From assembly GCA_039028895.1 (NCBI GenBank), contig JBCCHF010000023.1, forward strand, positions 1 to 64,000: 64,000 bases of DNA, read 5' to 3'. Every line of letters begins with the position of its first letter. Position 1 is the stretch's first letter. Source of the stretch: JAHDCJ01 sp039028895. Lineage in GTDB: Bacteria; Bacteroidota; Bacteroidia; Chitinophagales; Saprospiraceae. This document shows, piece by piece, positions 53,463 through 61,438 of this stretch. A program made the translations under genes and the position numbers. The notes beneath the pieces were generated by a model. It was given only the letters and a program-made list of their open reading frames with translations, was not told the DNA's origin and did not search any database.

Positions 53463-55781
53463 TTATTCAACAATTATCTCGTCAATAAACAGCCAGGCTT
53501 CATGACCAGCACCCTGTTTGCCGTCAGGGATAAGGCCGAAACGTTGAACAAGAACTTTCATGTACCGTCCTTTGGCAGAATTGAGCTCTATCGGGACGGT
53601 GATTACTTTTTGGTCTCCCTTAATCTCGGCTGAAGCGCCTACCTGGGTATACACTTCTTTATCATCGGAGGTGTAAACACTTACATTTTTTGGCAGGTAG
53701 ATCCATTGGGCCTCACCTTTGAAAAAATGGAGTGTGACTTTCTTAAATGTATCAGCCTCACCAAAGTCAATGATGGCTTCTGCATGCTTACCTTCAAACC
53801 CTAACCACTCAGCATCGCCATAGCGCACGGTATTCCCTCTGACGCCATTGATCACTGCCCCCGTACCTCCTGCGCTGTACCTTTCAGCAGGTTGCTCTTT
53901 GAAAGTAATGGTCTTACCTGCCGCTTTATGCCAGTTGAATTGCTGGTCTACTCCTCTACCAACAAGATTTTTTCCATCAAATGCCTGAGCAGTCAGATGG
54001 GTGCTCCCAGATAATAGAATGGGTGTTGAAAACTCACTACTATTTTTTGTGATCGGTTTGCCGTCGACAGAGAAAAGTATAGTCCCTGCCTTGTTTTCTT
54101 TAGAGAACATCACTTGTACGCCGTCACCATTGCCGGACGTTATCTTCATCTTCACATCAAAAATATGATTGGCAGGCTGAATATTCATAGCATTTAAGCG
54201 CTCAATATGCGTGGTCAGTCTTTCTGTAAAGTCATCGTAATCCTTTTGGTTTGCTGGTGTCCAATTTACCTCCGCCATAGCAGACATACGGGGCAATGCC
54301 ATATAGAACAAATGCTCCCTTGTTGGAATGTATTCGGTCCATACATTGCCTTGAGCCCCTAAAATATGTTTGGCTTCTGCTGCATTTAATTCCTTAGGAA
54401 CAGGCTCATAGCTGTATACCTTGCTCAAAGGCAAAAATCCGCCTATAGCCAAAGGCTCTTCCGGATGATCAGCCTGGTAATAATCAAAATAGCAGTGTGA
54501 TGTAGGTGTCATTATTACATCGTGACCTTGCCTGGCAGCTTCAATGCCGCCTTGAACACCTCTCCATGACATGACCGTAGCATTTGGGGCTAGTCCGCCT
54601 TCAAGAATTTCGTCCCAGCCAATTATGTTACGTCCATGAGCATTTAGGAATGATTCTATTCTTTTAATAAAATAGCTTTGAAGACCATGCTCGTCTTTTA
54701 ATCCTTCCTTTTTGATCAACTCCTGGCAGAATTCACTTTCTTTCCACCTGGTTTTTGGACATTCATCACCACCGATATGAATATATTCACTTGGAAAAAT
54801 CGCCATAACTTCTGCTAATACATCCTCAAGGAATTGGAACGTATATGGTTTAGGACAATAAACGTCTTCAAAAACACCCCATTCCGTTATTACCTCAAAA
54901 GGTCCATCGGTACATGCTAATTCAGGATAGGCAGCCAGTGCTGCAGTTGAATGTCCTGGCATTTCTATCTCAGGGATAACCGTAATGTATCTTTCAGTTG
55001 CATATCTGACGATTTCTCTGGCTTCCTCCTGTGTGTAAAAACCGCCATACCTTTTGCCATCAAACTTTTTTGGCCGATCGTTGGCATGCCCAATCAGGGT
55101 TTCCTTCCGGAATGCACCAACCTCAGTCAGTTTAGGGTGGTTGAGAATTTCCAACCGCCAGCCCTGATCTTCAGTCAAATGCCAGTGAAATCGATTCATT
55201 TTATGGTAAGCTAACTGATCGATATACTCTTTGACCGCTTCTACAGGAAAAAAATGCCGGGCAACATCAAGGTGCATGCCTCGATAACTAAATCTCGGGG
55301 CATCTTTTATTTCTACAGCAGGAATTTTCCATTGACCGGCTGCCATTTTACCGTTTTCCTCTATTTCCTTTGGTGACAATTGCCGTAATGTCTGAAAGGC
55401 ATAAAAAGCACCGGCAGGTTTACTGGACCTGATCGTAATTTCAGTTGGGGTTACCGTCAGATGATAACCTTCTTCATGTGCAACTTGAGCATCTACTTCA
55501 AAAATGATAGCCTTATTTTTTCCAACAGCATCCACAATCTCCAATTCAAGACCCCTGGCTGCAAATTTTTCTTTAAGCTGATTGGCTACAGGCTTTAAAC
55601 TTTCATCGCTGACTATGATTTCCACATCCTGGTCAACCACAAAAAATCCTGGAATTTCAACCAGGCTGGTTGGTTTTGGTATGATGTCATAGGTTAATGG
55701 GGCTTCTTCCGATTCCTTTGATGTGCAGGATGCGAGGAGCAGCAGACAGTATAATATTACCAGGTAAGATTGACCATGCAT
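53463..55781 (-). CDS. beta-N-acetylhexosaminidase, GH20, lipoprotein
   Basis: A 772-residue surface or periplasmic lipoprotein: the ATG at 55781 (MHGQSYL) gives a signal peptide with lipobox LLASC at about residue 19. The frame is open 25 codons further upstream, but that would hide the signal. A GH20b N-terminal domain (to about 150) precedes the barrel; Asp339-Glu340 in HIGGDECPK is the catalytic pair for substrate-assisted cleavage of terminal GlcNAc/GalNAc. SYRGMHLDVARHFF and WHLTEDQGWRLEI are further signatures. A C-terminal beta-sandwich (F5/8 type-like) with a chitobiase-type module follows. First gene of the GH20-NagX-symporter operon. Confidence 0.95.
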   Translation of the reverse strand: MHGQSYLVILYCLLLLASCTSKESEEAPLTYDIIPKPTSLVEIPGFFVVDQDVEIIVSDESLKPVANQLKEKFAARGLELEIVDAVGKNKAIIFEVDAQVAHEEGYHLTVTPTEITIRSSKPAGAFYAFQTLRQLSPKEIEENGKMAAGQWKIPAVEIKDAPRFSYRGMHLDVARHFFPVEAVKEYIDQLAYHKMNRFHWHLTEDQGWRLEILNHPKLTEVGAFRKETLIGHANDRPKKFDGKRYGGFYTQEEAREIVRYATERYITVIPEIEMPGHSTAALAAYPELACTDGPFEVITEWGVFEDVYCPKPYTFQFLEDVLAEVMAIFPSEYIHIGGDECPKTRWKESEFCQELIKKEGLKDEHGLQSYFIKRIESFLNAHGRNIIGWDEILEGGLAPNATVMSWRGVQGGIEAARQGHDVIMTPTSHCYFDYYQADHPEEPLAIGGFLPLSKVYSYEPVPKELNAAEAKHILGAQGNVWTEYIPTREHLFYMALPRMSAMAEVNWTPANQKDYDDFTERLTTHIERLNAMNIQPANHIFDVKMKITSGNGDGVQVMFSKENKAGTILFSVDGKPITKNSSEFSTPILLSGSTHLTAQAFDGKNLVGRGVDQQFNWHKAAGKTITFKEQPAERYSAGGTGAVINGVRGNTVRYGDAEWLGFEGKHAEAIIDFGEADTFKKVTLHFFKGEAQWIYLPKNVSVYTSDDKEVYTQVGASAEIKGDQKVITVPIELNSAKGRYMKVLVQRFGLIPDGKQGAGHEAWLFIDEIIVE

Positions 55782-55870
55782 TAAAAATTCAGCAGTCTTT
55801 GTTTTGGTACCCTGGTTTTGAAAGAATGGGAATTGCAGAAAATGGTGGGCAGTCATAGTTGAGGGATTGT

Positions 55871-55902
55871 AAAAATAAATGACTAAAATAGTCTTATTTT
55901 TT
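55871..55902. promoter_or_regulatory. palindrome/hairpin between divergent amino-sugar operons
   Basis: GACTAAAATAGTC (55881-55893) is a palindrome with a 3-base centre. It is flanked by AAAAATAA (55871-55878) and TTATTTTT, giving a 13-bp stem with a 2-base bulge. Placed between the GH20 and galE starts it could be an operator or a strong hairpin in either leader. Confidence 0.45.
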
Positions 55903-55940
55903 AAGTAAACCAGTGTCCAAAAAACTCTAAACTATGGCTT

Positions 55941-56969
55941 ATGCCACGAGATAAAATAATTGTAACGGGAGGAGCCGGGTATATCGGCTCCCACACAGTA
56001 GTTTGTCTTTTGGAACAAGGATTTGATGTCGTTATTGTTGATAACCTTATTAATTCCTCAATACCTTCACTTGATGGAATATCGGCTATTGCCAAGCGTC
56101 CTTTTGCATTTTTTCAGGTTGATATTTGTGACAAACCCGCGCTTCTGCATTGTTTTGATATTCACAAAAATGCCAAAGCCGTTATTCATTTTGCAGCGTT
56201 AAAATCTGTTGGTGATTCTGTAGCCAATCCACTAGCATATTATCAAAATAATATTTCTGGTTTTATTAATGTGCTTGATGCTATGCATGAATTCAGCATC
56301 CCTAATCTGATTTTCTCATCGTCTGCTACAGTTTACGGCGAGCCAGATGAACTACCTGTTCTCGAATCTCACCCTTTAAAACCCTCCTTATCTCCTTATG
56401 GCGCATCAAAAAGGATTGGAGAGGATATGATTAGAGACATGGCAATTGCCAAACCTGGATTTTCCAGCATCATTCTTCGCTACTTCAATCCTGTCGGTGC
56501 GCATGAAAGTGCTTTAATCGGAGAAATACCAGTTGGAGTGCCATCCAATCTGATGCCTTTTATCACCCAAACCGCATGTGGCATAAGAGATGAACTCAAG
56601 GTATTCGGTAATGACTATAACACTCCGGATGGCACTTGTATCCGGGATTATATTCATGTAATAGATCTTGCTGAATCGCATATCGTGGCATTGGAAAGAG
56701 TGTTAGAAGGTAAAGCTGCAGGAAATGTTGAAACCTTTAATGTAGGCACAGGTTTGGGCTACTCCGTTTTAGAGGTCATTCAATCCTTTGAACGGACGTC
56801 CGGACTTAAGCTTTCATATAGTATTGCCGATAGGCGGCCCGGAGATGCATCCGTTGTCTACGCATCTACTAAGCTAGCTAACGAGACGTTAGGGTGGAAA
56901 GCCAAAAAAACACTTGATGATATGACACGTTCTGCCTGGAATTGGGAGAAACAGTATAGAGGAATGTGA
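55941..56969 (+). CDS. galE: UDP-glucose/UDP-hexosamine 4-epimerase
   Basis: Extended short-chain dehydrogenase that flips C4 of UDP-glucose and, in some members, UDP-GlcNAc. GGAGYIGSHTVVCLLEQG is the NAD motif; SSSATVYGEP and SPYGASKRIGED supply the Ser, Tyr and Lys of the active site, and RYFNPVGAHESALIGE is typical of GalE. Its 342 residues are normal. Being first in an operon with a sugar nucleotidyltransferase, GH109-like enzyme and hexosamine-kinase-like enzyme suggests that it handles UDP-HexNAc (inference). Confidence 0.95.
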   Translation: MPRDKIIVTGGAGYIGSHTVVCLLEQGFDVVIVDNLINSSIPSLDGISAIAKRPFAFFQVDICDKPALLHCFDIHKNAKAVIHFAALKSVGDSVANPLAYYQNNISGFINVLDAMHEFSIPNLIFSSSATVYGEPDELPVLESHPLKPSLSPYGASKRIGEDMIRDMAIAKPGFSSIILRYFNPVGAHESALIGEIPVGVPSNLMPFITQTACGIRDELKVFGNDYNTPDGTCIRDYIHVIDLAESHIVALERVLEGKAAGNVETFNVGTGLGYSVLEVIQSFERTSGLKLSYSIADRRPGDASVVYASTKLANETLGWKAKKTLDDMTRSAWNWEKQYRGM

Positions 56970-57001
56970 GGTGCGTTCCATATATTTGCCATTAAAAAAA
57001 C

Positions 57002-57904
57002 ATGAAACCTAAATTAGTAATACTTGCTGCGGGGATGGGAAGCCGATATGGTGGGCTCAAACAAATCGATAGTTTTGGGCCTAATGGTGAGACGATAATA
57101 GAGTATTCAATATTCGAAGCCATCAATGCTGGCTTTGATCATATCATTTTTGTTATCCGGAAAGCATTTCACGATGCTTTTTCCCAAAAATTCGAACCCA
57201 TTTTCGAGGGGAAAGTAAAAGTTTCCTATGCTTTTCAGGAAATCGACAGTCCGGTTGAAGGCATTGACGACTTACCAAAACGTGAAAAACCATGGGGAAC
57301 AGCTCATGCTGTAATGGTAGCTGAACAACTGGTTGACACCCCTTTTGCTGTCATAAATGCAGATGACTACTATGGCCGTTCAGCATTCAGGGATATGGCT
57401 ACCTTCCTGACCAGAGATTGCACGCCGATCTTATGGGCAATGGCTGGCTATGTTTTAGGTAAAACCCTTTCCGATCATGGCATGGTTAACCGGGGCATCG
57501 CTCAGACAGATGACAACAACCATTTGGTCGATATTCATGAACGATTAAAAATCCAGAAAGAAAACGGGCAGATCACCTACCTTGAAGGAGATGAAAGACA
57601 TCCTTTAGCCGAAACTGACCTGGCCTCCATGAACTTTTTCGGGTTTCACCCCAGCATTTTTGGATTTATGAAAGCAGAATTCAAAAATTTCGTTGAAGAA
57701 AACCGCGAAAATCCGAAAGCTGAATTTTACATTCCTTACATCGTCAATTTATTGATCCAAAGAGGAGAGATCCAGATGGCGGTTATCCCAAGTGAAGATC
57801 AATGGTATGGTGTCACCTATCCTGATGACAAGCCAAAGGTGCAGGCTGCTTTTGAAAAAATGATCGATACCGCTTACTATCCAAAAAATCTATGGCATGA
57901 ATAG
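57002..57904 (+). CDS. sugar nucleotidyltransferase family protein
   Basis: A 300-residue cytosolic enzyme with a Rossmann-like nucleotidyltransferase fold. LVILAAGMGSRYGGLKQID is the NTP-binding and catalytic loop (Lys20 region), INADDYYG holds the metal-binding Asp, and YPDDKPKV ends it. It would join a sugar 1-phosphate with UTP or another NTP. The neighbours galE and a hexosamine-1-kinase-like gene make UDP-HexNAc formation a good guess. Its last eight bases overlap the start of the GH109-like gene. Confidence 0.88.
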   Translation: MKPKLVILAAGMGSRYGGLKQIDSFGPNGETIIEYSIFEAINAGFDHIIFVIRKAFHDAFSQKFEPIFEGKVKVSYAFQEIDSPVEGIDDLPKREKPWGTAHAVMVAEQLVDTPFAVINADDYYGRSAFRDMATFLTRDCTPILWAMAGYVLGKTLSDHGMVNRGIAQTDDNNHLVDIHERLKIQKENGQITYLEGDERHPLAETDLASMNFFGFHPSIFGFMKAEFKNFVEENRENPKAEFYIPYIVNLLIQRGEIQMAVIPSEDQWYGVTYPDDKPKVQAAFEKMIDTAYYPKNLWHE

Positions 57905-59291
57905 CCGGCGAAAATTCCTTAAACTTTCAGCTATTAGCGCTGCTTTTTTAGGTTTACCAATAAAATCAAGTTACTCTCGCAACGAAATTGATAATCATCT
58001 TGATGCGGTCCTGACCAACCGACAATCCAAAGGAAAATCCGTAATGAATCTTACTGTTGAGCCAATCGAGCAGGTAGGTGTCGGCATTATCGGTATGGGC
58101 AATCGTGGTTACAGCCTGATGAACCAGTTTATTGCGCTAAGTCCGAAGGCCAAAGTCCTTGCAATTTGTGATATCAGGGATGAAAAAGCGGAAAAAGCCG
58201 CCCTTCGACTAAAAGAAAATGGTCAAAACCCAGCAGTTTACAAAGGCTCGGCTACGGCATGGCAGAAAATGGTGGAACGAGATGATCTCGATCTTGTAAT
58301 TATCACCACCCCCTGGGAAGATCATGTTGAGATGGGCGTTCATGCGATGAAAAACGGCAAACACGTCGGGATTGAAGTACCAGCTGCCATTACCCTGGAT
58401 GAATGCTGGGCGTTAGTAAATACAGCTGAAGAAACCCAACGCAACTGCATGATGCTGGAAAATGTATGTTACGGAGACGAAGAGCTTTGGGTATTGAACA
58501 TGGTCCATGAAGGCATTTTCGGCACCCTTACCCATGCTGAAGCTGCTTACATCCATGACTTGAGTGAACACCTTTATAGCAAAACCTATTACTATAATCA
58601 ATGGCGGATCAGGCACCATATTGAAAGGGACGGCAACCTATATCCTACCCATGGACTGGGCCCCGTTGCCCAATACCTGGGAATCAGCAGAGGCGATCGA
58701 TTTGATCATATAGTATCAATGAGCAGTCGACAAGCCGGTCTCGCAGAAAACAGCCTGAAAGTTGATCATGATAACGAATTCTACAACCAACAGACTTTCG
58801 CCCATGGTGATATGAACTCATCTTTGATCAAAACAGAAATGGGTAGAACAATCCTCGTCCAGCATGATGTCATTACACCGCGGCCATACAGCAGGATCAA
58901 TGCCCTTGGGGGAACGAAAGCCTACCACGAAGGTTATCCAAGTCGGTTGGCCCTCGAAAGTCATAAAGGTGGTCATCGATGGCTGGACGAAGCTGCCTAT
59001 TCAGAAATGAGGACTAAATTCAAACACCCCATCTGGGAAAGCCTGGAAGATGAGATTGAGAAAAACGGTGGCCATGGAGGAATGGATTTTGTAATGATCT
59101 ACCGACTTGTAGATTGTCTCAATCGGGGCCTCCCTCTTGACATGGATGTTTATGATGGCGTGGACTGGTCAGTGGTTTCCCCATTATCCAAAATCTCTGT
59201 CGAATTAGGTAGTATTCCTGTAGGTTTCCCTGATTTCACAAGAGGAAAATGGGAAGGAAAACGGGAATTAGGTATTATGGCTAATATTTAA
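57897..59291 (+). CDS. GH109-like oxidoreductase-fold glycosidase (Gfo/Idh/MocA family)
   Basis: A 464-residue protein with a twin-arginine-like leader (NSRRKFLKLSAISAAFLGLP) and a Gfo/Idh/MocA fold. GVGIIGMGNRGYSLMNQF is the NAD-binding motif near residue 60; MLENVCYG, YIHDLSEHLY and YPTHGLGPVAQYL are GH109-type blocks with the conserved Tyr/His. GH109 enzymes cleave alpha-GalNAc by a redox mechanism that keeps NAD bound, which fits export folded by Tat. Its ATG overlaps the nucleotidyltransferase stop, so the two are probably coupled. A plain sugar dehydrogenase is the alternative. Confidence 0.87.
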   Translation: MNSRRKFLKLSAISAAFLGLPIKSSYSRNEIDNHLDAVLTNRQSKGKSVMNLTVEPIEQVGVGIIGMGNRGYSLMNQFIALSPKAKVLAICDIRDEKAEKAALRLKENGQNPAVYKGSATAWQKMVERDDLDLVIITTPWEDHVEMGVHAMKNGKHVGIEVPAAITLDECWALVNTAEETQRNCMMLENVCYGDEELWVLNMVHEGIFGTLTHAEAAYIHDLSEHLYSKTYYYNQWRIRHHIERDGNLYPTHGLGPVAQYLGISRGDRFDHIVSMSSRQAGLAENSLKVDHDNEFYNQQTFAHGDMNSSLIKTEMGRTILVQHDVITPRPYSRINALGGTKAYHEGYPSRLALESHKGGHRWLDEAAYSEMRTKFKHPIWESLEDEIEKNGGHGGMDFVMIYRLVDCLNRGLPLDMDVYDGVDWSVVSPLSKISVELGSIPVGFPDFTRGKWEGKRELGIMANI

Positions 59292-59302
59292 AGCCCGAAC
59301 CT

Positions 59303-60385
59303 ATGTCATTTATTGCCAGACAGTTTCGGGTGGAAGGCGGAATTGGAAAAATGCAGCCCTTTGGCAACGGGCATATCAATTCGACTTATAAGGTTCTAAA
59401 TTCGGAACAAGGCAAGCCTAATTATTTACTGCAGAAGATCAATCGTAAAGTGTTCCCCGCTGTCGGCGAAATGATGGTGAATATTAATCTTGTGACTAAG
59501 CATCTATCTAATAAGTTTTCTAAAGACAGTCCTCAAGTTTACCAAACGCTTCAGATTATCCCCACAAAAGAGGATGATCTATTTTACCATTCTCGACATG
59601 AAGGTTTTTGGCGCATGTACCGCTTCTTTGATGACCTTGTTGGTTATGATCAATTAACCAAGGAGAACCACATCTATGAAGGTGCAAAAGCATTCGGAGT
59701 ATTTCTGAATGCCCTCAATGATTTCGATCAAAGGAAGATGTATATCCCAATTCCGGATTTTCACAATGTCATTTACAGAATGGATGCTTTAAACGAAGCA
59801 ATTGACCTGGATGGATTTGATCGGCTAAAATCTGCAAAAGACCTTGTTGCCTTTGCCAGAAACAATGTAGATTCCATGACACAGATCAGTAAAGCTGGAA
59901 ATGCTGGTCAGATTCCGTTAAGGATTACGCATAACGACACAAAATTCAATAATGTCTTACTTGACGCTTCAGGGAAGGCCAGGTGTGTAATTGATCTGGA
60001 CACCGTCATGCCCGGATTTGTTCATTTTGATTTTGGTGATGGCGTTAGGACGTCCATTACTAATGCTCTGGAAGATGAGGCAGATCTCGCCAATATTAAT
60101 ATTGAAATGGCCAGGTTTAAAAGTTTTTCAGAAGGGTATTTAGAGGGTTCTGGGGACATTCTGACCAAGGAAGAAAAACGTTTTTTGGCATTAAGCTGTC
60201 CAATGCTGGCATTCCTTATGGGTATCCGGTTTTTGACCGATTATCTTAAAGGCGATAAATACTATAAAACACATTTTGAAGATCAGAATTTCTTCAGAGC
60301 AAGAGCTCAACTTGACCTATGCGGAAAGATGATGGAAAGATTGGATGAAATGAATAAGATAATCGCCCGGATTGACGGCCATTAA
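59303..60385 (+). CDS. APH-fold kinase, N-acetylhexosamine 1-kinase (NahK)-like
   Basis: A 360-residue phosphotransferase of the aminoglycoside-phosphotransferase fold. FGNGHINSTYKV is the nucleotide loop, RITHNDTKFNNVLLD holds the catalytic Asp212, and CVIDLDTVMPGFVHFDFGDGVRT the metal-binding Asp. The length equals Bifidobacterium NahK (about 360), which makes GlcNAc-1-P or GalNAc-1-P directly. With galE and a nucleotidyltransferase this would form a salvage route from free HexNAc to UDP-HexNAc. Family assignment is firm at the APH level and inferred at the substrate level. It shares TTAA at the stop with the convergent gene. Confidence 0.82.
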   Translation: MSFIARQFRVEGGIGKMQPFGNGHINSTYKVLNSEQGKPNYLLQKINRKVFPAVGEMMVNINLVTKHLSNKFSKDSPQVYQTLQIIPTKEDDLFYHSRHEGFWRMYRFFDDLVGYDQLTKENHIYEGAKAFGVFLNALNDFDQRKMYIPIPDFHNVIYRMDALNEAIDLDGFDRLKSAKDLVAFARNNVDSMTQISKAGNAGQIPLRITHNDTKFNNVLLDASGKARCVIDLDTVMPGFVHFDFGDGVRTSITNALEDEADLANINIEMARFKSFSEGYLEGSGDILTKEEKRFLALSCPMLAFLMGIRFLTDYLKGDKYYKTHFEDQNFFRARAQLDLCGKMMERLDEMNKIIARIDGH

Positions 60386-61323
60386 AACCCTTCGACAAGT
60401 TTAATAAGAAAGAACCCGTCTTCACCTTGTCTTTGGTAGAATGGCATAAGGATTAAGGCATCTTCGGAAGCTCTTATCGCACCAGATTTATCAAAAGCCA
60501 GAACTTCATTCTTTTCTACTTTTTGAAAATTCCGGTATCCGGGAAGCATAAAAAACTTATCGTGGCGCTTAAGGTTATGTTTGTCGATCAGGTGTGCGAC
60601 TTTAGGTAAGTTTTGGGAATGCCTGATGAGTAATTCATCATGCTTGTTCTCGACATCGTCTGCCGATACACATTCAATACTCCGCATGCAATTGATGATT
60701 GCTGCGATGGCATTTTTCACTGAATTGGGTTCTTCATGTTGGCCCGCTTCAAAGCAGATGCCAGTAGTTTCAATCCCAAAGTTTTCAGCCACGAAATAAT
60801 GTAATGTTGTGCCTTCCAGACCCGCTAACATACCTGTGATTACCGGGGCGTGTAATTCGATCCCGATACGATGACTTTCCGGATCATCTGTGACAAGGGT
60901 AAAGATGCCTCCATGTGCAGATGTCGTATGAATGTCCATCAGCACTATACTTGCAGGCTGGTAATCATCTATTGTTTGATAAATGACATCAACCAATTCA
61001 CGTAATTCAAGGTCTTCATCTTCAAGATTTTCGACAGGCGTATTTCTGACTTTTTCTACATTTTCGGTGGTCCAAAGTCGATTGAGGTCTTCACGCATAT
61101 AGCGATCTCCTCCTTTGAGGGCTCGTCGGTTTCCGCGTAAGCCTAACAACATTCCCTGGAAACGAAAACCTGGATTTATCTTGTATTCCAATTTCAGCAT
61201 CTGGAAAACAGACTCAAGCGCTTTTACCCCTGCCGGCTCGTTACCATGTACGCCTGCCAGGCAGATCAACAAGGGACCTGGGTCTTCGCCAATATGTTTT
61301 CCGATTATCCTTTCTGGTATCAT
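60382..61323 (-). CDS. succinylglutamate desuccinylase/aspartoacylase (AstE/AspA) family protein
   Basis: A 313-residue zinc hydrolase of the M14-like AstE/AspA group. GVHGNEPAG supplies the first His and Glu, and DIHTTSAHGG the third zinc His; FEAGQHEE holds the probable catalytic Glu. Members remove acyl groups from amino acids. No signal peptide. Neighbouring the glutamate-cysteine-ligase-like gene on the same strand, but a good promoter and a 115-base gap separate them. The substrate cannot be decided here. Confidence 0.88.
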   Translation of the reverse strand: MIPERIIGKHIGEDPGPLLICLAGVHGNEPAGVKALESVFQMLKLEYKINPGFRFQGMLLGLRGNRRALKGGDRYMREDLNRLWTTENVEKVRNTPVENLEDEDLELRELVDVIYQTIDDYQPASIVLMDIHTTSAHGGIFTLVTDDPESHRIGIELHAPVITGMLAGLEGTTLHYFVAENFGIETTGICFEAGQHEEPNSVKNAIAAIINCMRSIECVSADDVENKHDELLIRHSQNLPKVAHLIDKHNLKRHDKFFMLPGYRNFQKVEKNEVLAFDKSGAIRASEDALILMPFYQRQGEDGFFLIKLVEGF

Positions 61324-61381
61324 TTAGAAGCCTGCATTTTGTAGAAAAAGAGAGGCAGAAAATAGGGGCAATTATAACGTG

Positions 61382-61412
61382 CAAATTTAGCACAATCCAC
61401 TCTCTTTTCAAA
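61382..61412 (-). promoter_or_regulatory. promoter of the AstE/AspA-like gene
   Basis: On the minus strand TTTG (61412-61409), a 19-base spacer and TAAATTTG (61389-61382) match both Bacteroidota promoter elements, with a leader of about 50 bases. Confidence 0.6.
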
Positions 61413-61438
61413 GGAATAACAGTCTCGATTTAGGCTGT

